The notes beneath the pieces were generated by a model, which worked only from the letters and a program-made list of their open reading frames with translations, had not been told where the DNA came from and ran no database searches. Of a stretch of 64,000 nucleotides of DNA, positions 57,966-64,000 are shown one piece after another; the first letter of the stretch is position 1, and each line of letters opens with the position of its first letter. The position numbers were made by a program, and so were the translations under genes. Source of the stretch: Symbiodinium natans (taxonomy: Eukaryota > Sar > Dinophyceae > Suessiales > Symbiodiniaceae); assembly GCA_905221605.1 (NCBI GenBank), contig CAJNDS010002250.1:262001-326000 (forward strand). The letters run 5' to 3'.

Positions 57966-60435
57966 CTGAGCTCTGCGGCTGGTGGGAGACTCCAGGCGTG
58001 AAGGGGTTTAGGGTTGAGGGTTGAGGGTTTAGGGTTTAGGGTTTAGTAGGGTTTAAGGTTTAGGGTTTAGGGTTTAGGGTTGAGGGTTTAGGGTTTGGGG
58101 TTAAGGGTTTTTAGGTTTAGGGGAACCTGCATGGACCCATTTACAGTTTGGACCTTGGCACCACCAACCCAGCCTGCGAGCCCGGATTCTGCCGCACGCC
58201 GCCCCCTGGCGCCGGGAAGGGTACCATGGGTGGAAACCATAGCTATTCTGGCCTCTTGCTTTGGGTACTTCTAACCCTGCTTCTAACAACAGCCGAATCC
58301 TACACCCCAAAACCCGAACCTGCGCTTCGGGGCTACTTGAAGTTGCAGCGCCGGGCTTGTGGATTCAAGGTTTTTGGCGTTATGGGGGTATTTCCCAAAC
58401 GGGGTATCCCTAGATACAATCTGCTTTTGGAAGGCCCCCAATATCGTCAATATGAATATGGGTGCCCTCATGTTTGGGAAACACCCTTAGAAGGCTCATC
58501 GGCGCTATGGAGGTTAGTGGGTTGGACCAGCTCTTCTTGCTCTTCGCACGCTGCTTGGACAGAATCCCTAGAGGTCGGTACCTCAACTGCCTAAACCCAT
58601 AAGCCTTAAGCTGTTATACACCCATAGAGATCCCCCCTAAAGGAGATTCCGCCAGAGCTGGGAAACGCAAGCTGCGACCTCCTAATCTCACCGTTCCGGT
58701 GGAGGCTCCGGGGCCGTCAGCGGAGCCGGGACAGGCGTTGCAGGGCTTTAGGGTTTAGGCTGAGGGTTTAGGATTCAGGGTTTGAGGGTTGAGGGTTGAG
58801 GGTTGAGGGTTTAGGGTTTAGGGTTTGGGGTTTAGGGTTTAGGGTTTTTAGGTTTTTTGGGTTTAGGGTTTAGGGTTTAGGGTTTAGGGTTTAGGGTTTA
58901 GGGTTTAGGGTTTAGGGTTTAGAAGCGGGTCGAGGGTTGGGGGGGGTTCGTGGTTTGGGCTTGGGGGGGTTTGGTTGGTCCGCGGATTCGGGATTTCAGA
59001 TCGTCAGTATTAACTTTGGACCTGCCCCCTATGCTGCTTAGAGCTCCAGGTTTAGGCTTGGGGGCACAAACCCTGGACACCAATCACTAACTTGAGGCTG
59101 GAGTCGCTTGCCGGGTTTAGAGCCTACGTTCTGTAGGGCTTTGGGTTTTAGCCGCCGTCCGGTCCCGCAGCGCGCTTGGTACGACGAAGAGTCCCCGTGT
59201 GCGGTAACTGGGGCCCTGGTTCCTGCAACCCCTCCTGCACTATCTGCACTAAATCCCCCTAAACCCCCTGAACCTGCACTCCTACACCCTTGCAGGTCCA
59301 GGGCCGCGTCGGGGCCTTGCCCATGCACCGGGGGGGCATGAAATCGATAAAACCGGCGCGCAGCTTGAGCCCGAGCTCATTTCCTCGAGATCCTGAGCCC
59401 TGAGGGTTTGGCGTTCAGGGTATCGGGGCCACCCGTGGAGACTCCAAGCCTCAAGGGCCAAACGGGCTGCTGAGGGAACCGGACCCTTTGAGCAAAAAGG
59501 TGGGGAGAGAGACTGACCCCCAAACCCCCCCAAAACCCCGAACATCTAAACCCTAAGCCCTAACAGAGCTCCCGGTCTAGTTGAGAGGGGGAAGAAGGCT
59601 CGGGAAGCTTTGCGCCAGCCAGCAAAGGTGCTGTCAATGGAGGCAGCAGGGCCTTAAAGCTAGCCCCCGTTCCTGTCTCAGTAGGGCTTTAGGTCTCGGG
59701 CTTGTGGGGCTTGTAGGGTTTTTAGGGCTTTTAGGGCTCACAGGGTTTGGGGAGGGTTCTGGGACCAAGCCCACCAAGACTTGGACTTAGCAGATGGTTT
59801 GGACAGAAAATCGAAACAAAAACTATGACCCTGTAAACCCTACAAAGCCTATAAACCAGTTGAAACCCCTAGTAGAAACCCTATTTCAGTATGGGAACTC
59901 TACGCGGTGCGCCAAGGTGTCTTACCAATGGCAGGCCGCCTAAGGTTTTTGGGGGTTTGGGTCTTGGGCTTTGGGTCCTTTACCCTAAGCAGGTCCTGCT
60001 GCCTTGTAGGTTGACATGCTTTTTCTTCAGGGCTACAGGAAGAGCTAGCCGGCAGCTACGGGGGCCGCTCAAAAAGGTTTTTATGCCTCTACGCCGTCCA
60101 TGCTCCGCGAACCCACACGACGGTGGGGCCGGACCCTACCAAACGGGGAGGGGTCCCTATGGGCATTTCCCCAAATAGAGGTACCCCTTACATATATGCC
60201 CCCAAATTACTAATGCTTCTTAAGATTCTTAGAGGAAGTTTGGGAAGCCTCCCATATGTTCCTTAAACCCTACTACTCTTCACCCCCGCCCCCTTCTTCG
60301 CGCCGGCGCTCAAGCCCTTAGCCCCCTCTGTAGAAGAGCGAAACCTTCGCGCCCCTCACTTGTGCATCCTCCGGAAAACGCTACCTCGTTGGCTCCAAGG
60401 CTTTTCGGCGTGGGTTTAAGGTTTGGGTTTGGGGT
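57966..60435. repeat. Repeat-rich intronic stretch
   Basis: TTTAGGG arrays at about 58004-58115 and 58746-58922, poly-G near 58940. Weak minus-strand exon candidates near 59075-59105 (KRLQPQVSDWCPG) and 59345-59395 (DLEEMSSGSSCAP, with AG and GT signals). The plus ORF at 58148-58594 has one hydrophobic segment but no other support. Confidence 0.55.
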
Positions 60436-60554
60436 TTAGGGTTTAGGGGGGGTGTAGATCTGCTTCAGTTCTCGGGTTGCGCGAGGCCATAAACTCCAGT
60501 CCACACCCAGAGCCAAGATGCAAAAGAAGCCATTCTGCTTGACCACTTCGGTGC
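60436..60554 (-). CDS. Candidate terminal exon with stop codon in a telomere-type repeat
   Basis: Minus-strand reading is TEVVKQNGFFCILALGVDWS then LWPRATRELKQIYTPPKP and TAA (60436-60438). The acceptor is AACCACAG. No donor follows; the frame runs into CCCTAAACCCTAA, which supplies the stop. Its two-base start matches the one base left by 60655-60708. Family not recognised. Confidence 0.55.
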
Positions 60555-60654
60555 CTGTGGTTGAGGGTTTAGGGTTTGGGGTGTGGGGTTTGGGGTTTAG
60601 GGCTCTACTGGAAGTTCGCCAAACTTAAGACCATTAGGGTTCAGGGCTTGTGAC

Positions 60655-60708
60655 GGAGGATGCGGGCCCAAGCACTTGCTTCCTGGGCTCCGCACACGTC
60701 CGTCATTG
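60655..60708 (-). CDS. Candidate exon downstream of the kinase exons
   Basis: Minus-strand reading is MTDVCGAQEASAWARIL. The acceptor is GGTGCAAG and the donor GTCACAAG. It fits the 60436-60554 exon in phase; its link to the kinase exons would need a GA donor and is not proven. Confidence 0.45.
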
Positions 60709-61980
60709 CTTGCACCATTGAAGGAGCAATGTCAAAGGGTTTAGGGATTTGGGCGAGTTCTGTGCACTTTTTTCACAGCTGAGATGGAGACTTCTCGAAG
60801 ACGGGTGCTCGAAAAGCTCGTGCTCCTCCTGAAATGTTTAGGGCTTAGGGCTTAGAGTCCTACATCCCTGAACTCCCTGAAACTCAAAGTCTGAACGCAT
60901 GCCACTTGCACGACCTCCCAACCTCTGAACCAAGACGCCCATTTGGAGCATTCCTGACCATGAACCTTCAAGTACACCTCACCCTTCTTTCTACCGGCTA
61001 GTTCCATAAATATATGCTCACAAAAAGATACCAGAATGATGTCACAATATAATGACATAAGAACATCATGATACAATAATATCACAAAAAAAAACCATCA
61101 AACCACCCAAAAGACGTCTAAGTCCTGAACCTTAGGGCCGATTTGAGCCTTGAAAAGACTCACAAACCACACTAAGCCCCCCTGGATCAGCAAGGTTTTA
61201 GGTTTTAGACTCCCCCAAACCCTAAACCCTAACCAAACCCTAAACCCTAAACCCTTACCCCTAAACCCTAAGCCCTAAATCCCTACAAAGAATCACACTG
61301 AGTTTTCGTTGAAAGCCATTCTCGCGGCCTTGGAATAGCCGGCCGGCCGTCGCTGGTCGGATGGCGGCCTGGCTACAGCAGAGTGGCTAAAGTTGTTCGA
61401 ATGAACTGTATCATCAACTTCTTGTATGATTGAGTTATTGTATTCTAGCATTCTTGTAGTATTGAGTTTTTCTAAAAGCATGCTAGTATACTAGTGCATC
61501 TGTATATTAATACAAGATCATACTAAAATAGGGTATTAGACTATTAGATCATTCGTACAGATTCTTAGTTTGTTGTTCGGAGAATGACACAGAATACCAA
61601 GGATTGAAGAACTTTGCACACATGGCTTTGAACATCCTTTCTGGCACAAAAAGGCTCTTACGTTACGCTTCTCAGCAATTGCACCTCAGACGCTTCTGGA
61701 TCCGGTCAATGCACTCAATGGCAGGTTCGAGGTTCTTGGACTTCCGGGTTTGGGGTCTGTGTCGTGGGTTACTTGTTTTGCGGTTGTCTCAACTGTCTAA
61801 GATCAAGACTGTGAACCGCACGACTTGCTACTGATCTCGATCCCTTCAACCCAATAAAAACCGACGGCCATCGGACACCTAATCACCCAAAACCCGAAGC
61901 CCTTACCTAGGCTACCTCACTCCCTCATCTCCCTACTAAGAGCCACCAAACCCTAAACCCTAAACCCTAAACCCTAAACC
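60709..61980. other. Presumed intron or 3' flank
   Basis: TTTAGGG next to 60709-60746, A/T-rich unique sequence at 61000-61600, CCCTAAA units at 61217-61285 and 61949-61980. No gene recognised. Confidence 0.5.
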
Positions 61981-62060
61981 CTATCTGAGCCTCCAGGGTC
62001 CGGGTGCATAGGGTGGCTCGACCTCGCGGCCCAGCAGCTTGTCGAAGATGCTCGCGTCGC
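61981..62060 (-). CDS. AGC-type protein kinase, C-tail exon
   Basis: Minus-strand reading is DASIFDKLLGREVEPPYAPG and PWRLR, then TAG at 61981-61983. The REVEPPYAP text matches the start of the AGC-kinase C-tail that follows the HPFF helix. The acceptor is GGCCCCAG-type (CCCCAG). Its GC start completes the G left by 62635-62668. The TAG falls at the border with a TTTAGGG repeat; an earlier GA donor could instead carry the frame on. Confidence 0.72.
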
Positions 62061-62634
62061 CTGGGGCTTTGGGGGGTGGGGGCCTTGTGGGTTTAGGGTT
62101 TAGGGTTTAGGGTTTAGGGTTTAGGGTTTAGGGTTTAGGGTGAAGGGTGTAGGGTTTAGGGTTTAGGGTTGAGGGTCGAGGGTCGAGGGTTTAGGGTTTA
62201 GGGTTTAGGGGTTAGGGCTTAGGGCTTAGGGCTTAGGGCTTAGGGTTTAGGGTTTAGGGTTCTAGGATGTAGGGTGCTAGGGTTTCACGCTTCTAAGGTT
62301 TAGGATTCAGGTGTGTTTTGTCCACAACTGGGGCTATCCAGCAAAAACTGAAATCTCGGCATTCGTCGAGATGAAAACTGCCACGCCCGAATCCCCGAGT
62401 CAAGCCTGCTGTCAGAATGCTTAGGTCATTAGAAGGACCTAGATCAAACCTCTGACAACAACTCCTAACAAAGATCCCAACTTAGAATCCCAGAACAACC
62501 ACCCTGGACCCTGGTGGCGTTGAGGCCTTGGGGCCGGGGGCGGTTGTGCGGGGGGGATTCATGGATGAGGATAAGGGTGGGTTTGGAGTTTGGGATTTGG
62601 GTAGGGCTTGGGCAGCTTCGAGTAGGGCTCCGGC
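62061..62634. repeat. Kinase intron with TTTAGGG array
   Basis: TTTAGGG and variants at 62093-62275 (CCCTAAA on the transcript, near the 3' end). The rest is unique. The donor on minus is GCCGG (GC). Confidence 0.7.
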
Positions 62635-62668
62635 CAGGGATTTCGAAGTACGGGTGGTTGAAGACGTC
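62635..62668 (-). CDS. AGC-type protein kinase, 34-bp exon (HPYF)
   Basis: Minus-strand reading is DVFNHPYFEIP. DV-x-x-HPYF is the hallmark of the last C-lobe helix in AGC kinases. The acceptor is CTCGACAG; the donor is GC. Frame-consistent with both neighbours. Confidence 0.75.
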
Positions 62669-62845
62669 CTGTCGAGCCCGAGATGTGGATGAAAAGGGCC
62701 GAAACTAGGGCCGCAACTAGGAAGCGCCGACCCCCCAAGGGAGGCTGCCTAGCCCTAAACCCTAAACCCTAAACCCTAATCCCTAATCCCAAAACCCTAA
62801 ACCCTAAACCCTAAACCCTATGTTGAGTTTGGTCTGGGGCCGCTC
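62669..62845. repeat. Kinase intron with CCCTAAA array and GA donor
   Basis: On minus it starts GAGCGG (after CTTCAG) and soon enters TTTAGGG repeats (plus-strand array 62753-62820). A GA-AG intron is non-canonical but non-GT donors are documented in dinoflagellates. Confidence 0.65.
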
Positions 62846-62898
62846 CTGAAGGCCGTTGACACCGGCGCCCAGGCGCTTCAGCACCTCGGAGGCGGGCG
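62846..62898 (-). CDS. AGC-type protein kinase, RLG exon
   Basis: Minus-strand reading is PASEVLKRLGAGVNGLQ. RLGAG-x-x-G is the conserved loop before the HPYF helix. The acceptor is CCTCGTAG. Joined to 62635-62668 in phase 0, and its two-base start completes the T left by 63711-63762. Confidence 0.72.
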
Positions 62899-63710
62899 CT
62901 ACGAGGCTTAGGCGTTACATCCCCGCTGATTATTCTGTATTCGGTTTAGGGTTTAGGGTTTAGGGTTTAGGGTTTAGGGTTTAGGGTTTAGGGTTTAGGG
63001 TTTAGGGTTTAGGGTTTAGGGTTTAGGGTTTAGGGTTTAGGGTTTAGGGTTTAGGGTTTAGGGTTTAGGGACGTTCCCCCTTATACTAACAGTCCTCCAT
63101 GGATTCTAGTGCCCATTATTATACCCCTGTTCAGGACTGTTAGCATTTTAGGGGACATCCCAAATGTGATATGTTACGCTATAATATGTCAATTATGTTC
63201 CATCATGTTGTATTCTGTGATGATATATTTCCCGGTTATATACACCAGCTGCAACAGTCACGTAGAGCTGTAGAACTACCAGTGGAACTGTAGAGCGCGT
63301 TTGTAGGGTGGAAGCATTCAAGGTTAGGGTAGGTCCAAACCCTTTGTCATCCCATGAGCAATGCTACAACTATAGCCATGATCTGGAGTGCAACCTCGTC
63401 AAGGTAGCACACTCTTAGAAACAAAAAGCTCGCTGCAACTCGATACCAACCAGGCCCGAACATTGCTCGAACATTGCGAGTTTGGCAAGCAAGGCGGCTT
63501 GCAGATCAAATGACAACAAACAAACGCATCTAAAGCAGAAGGTATTGTTTCGGGGCTTCACGGGCTTTCACCAAGCCATGAGGGGTCGAGACTGTCGGCG
63601 TTCTTTAAGCTGCCTGGGATTTCGGGTGCGGGGTTTTTAGGGCGCTGCGGAGCACAACTATAGCTACCATACTTATAGCTCCTGACCCTACCTGAAAAAT
63701 CTTTGAAAGC
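62899..63710. repeat. Kinase intron with long TTTAGGG array and hairpin of motif A
   Basis: About 18 perfect TTTAGGG units at 62944-63070, directly followed by an inverted pair of motif A (63071-63096 and 63133-63160). The rest is unique, ending with part of family B (63641-63690) beside the donor. Confidence 0.75.
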
Positions 63711-63762
63711 ATGGCGCCGGCTGCGTCAGCAGCCCTTTGATCAGGTCGCGTCCCACTTCGTC
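63711..63762 (-). CDS. AGC-type protein kinase, DLIKGLL exon
   Basis: Minus-strand reading is DEVGRDLIKGLLTQPAP. DLI-x-GLL precedes RLG in kinase C-lobes. The acceptor is GGTGCCAG; the donor that keeps phase is GC (CCAT/GCTTTC), with a GT donor (CAG/GTAGGG) further on. The rest of the kinase lies beyond the right window edge. Confidence 0.72.
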
Positions 63763-64000
63763 CTGGCACCAAGGTCCGTCACATGCCGGTTTGGTGGGGG
63801 GGGGGGTTCCTCGCCCCCACATTCAAGGCCCCCCCCCCTCCCCCACAAAACATGGGGACTTTACTAAAATGCATGAGGGCCTCTCCCTTTTGTTGATTTA
63901 GGATGGGGGAGGGAGGTGCTTATGGGGATCCAGGGCTTAACGGGATCCAGGATTCCCTTTGTCTAGGTGCCTCGTAACATGGAAACCCACTATGAAAGGT
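63763..64000. other. Upstream kinase intron, runs out of the window
   Basis: Poly-G and poly-C runs near 63796 and 63829. No further exon recognised. Confidence 0.5.

Noticed and set aside
58148-58594. Plus-strand 148-codon ORF with a hydrophobic segment
   Set aside because: Rest of the sequence has no protein-like pattern and strand differs from nearby exons; probably chance.
1-64000. tRNA, rRNA or CRISPR features
   Set aside because: No cloverleaf with conserved T-arm, no rRNA-like conserved segments and no spaced repeat-spacer array was found by eye.

Overview
The window looks like nuclear DNA of a dinoflagellate, most likely a Symbiodiniaceae-type genome. Reasons: telomere-type TTTAGGG/CCCTAAA repeats are scattered throughout in both orientations. 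Exons are very short (about 30-110 bp) with GT, GC and apparent GA donors. Ty1/copia elements with large extra domains are abundant, and unique coding sequence sits in a sea of simple repeats. No rRNA, tRNA, CRISPR or bacterial operon structure was seen.

Three copia-class LTR retrotransposons dominate the coding content. Element 1 (1-6145, plus) is cut by the left window edge and has a frame break inside its integrase. Element 3 (17378-26195, minus) is complete, with two identical 237-bp LTRs, a CCTTT target duplication, a tRNA 3'-end primer site and overlapping gag and pol frames (+1). Element 2 (45462-56432, plus) is complete with two identical 222-bp LTRs and a CCCTA duplication inside a telomere-type array. 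It is interrupted by a 1033-bp inverted-repeat insertion and one frame shift. Elements 1 and 2 share an unusual order: methyltransferase-like domain, integrase, a domain with the HxD...H...R signature of 2OG-Fe(II) dioxygenases, coiled coil, RT, RNase H, then a membrane/zinc C-terminal module. Element 2 also carries two tandem retropepsin-like domains.

Between the elements the minus strand carries split host genes. At 63762-60436 exons match the C-lobe end and C-tail of an AGC-type protein kinase. From about 57965 to 34677, and again from 16959 to 6231, there are many short exons, most predicted to encode coiled coil, whose reading phases often agree across neighbours. Many introns begin exactly with GTTTAGGG and end in CCCTAAA plus AG, so telomere-type repeats form the splice sites in inverted orientation. 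One intron (41802-41955) is almost pure CCCTAAA. Other introns hold dispersed repeat families, one of which (13461-13626) fills a whole intron and has terminal inverted repeats, as expected of introner-type elements.

The remainder is repeat-rich: a 6.2-kb C-rich composite repeat (28000-34250), a GGAGGGCGC minisatellite (7520-7930), GAGATCTGGGG and ACCGAAACGTTTTG arrays (40430-41200), microsatellites, poly-G/C runs and a 100-base assembly gap (35090-35189). A single-exon 222-codon ORF with an MGAAAS start (37247-36579) is nested in an intron. Exon borders were placed by eye using AG/GT/GC/GA signals and phase, so they are candidates rather than proven junctions.
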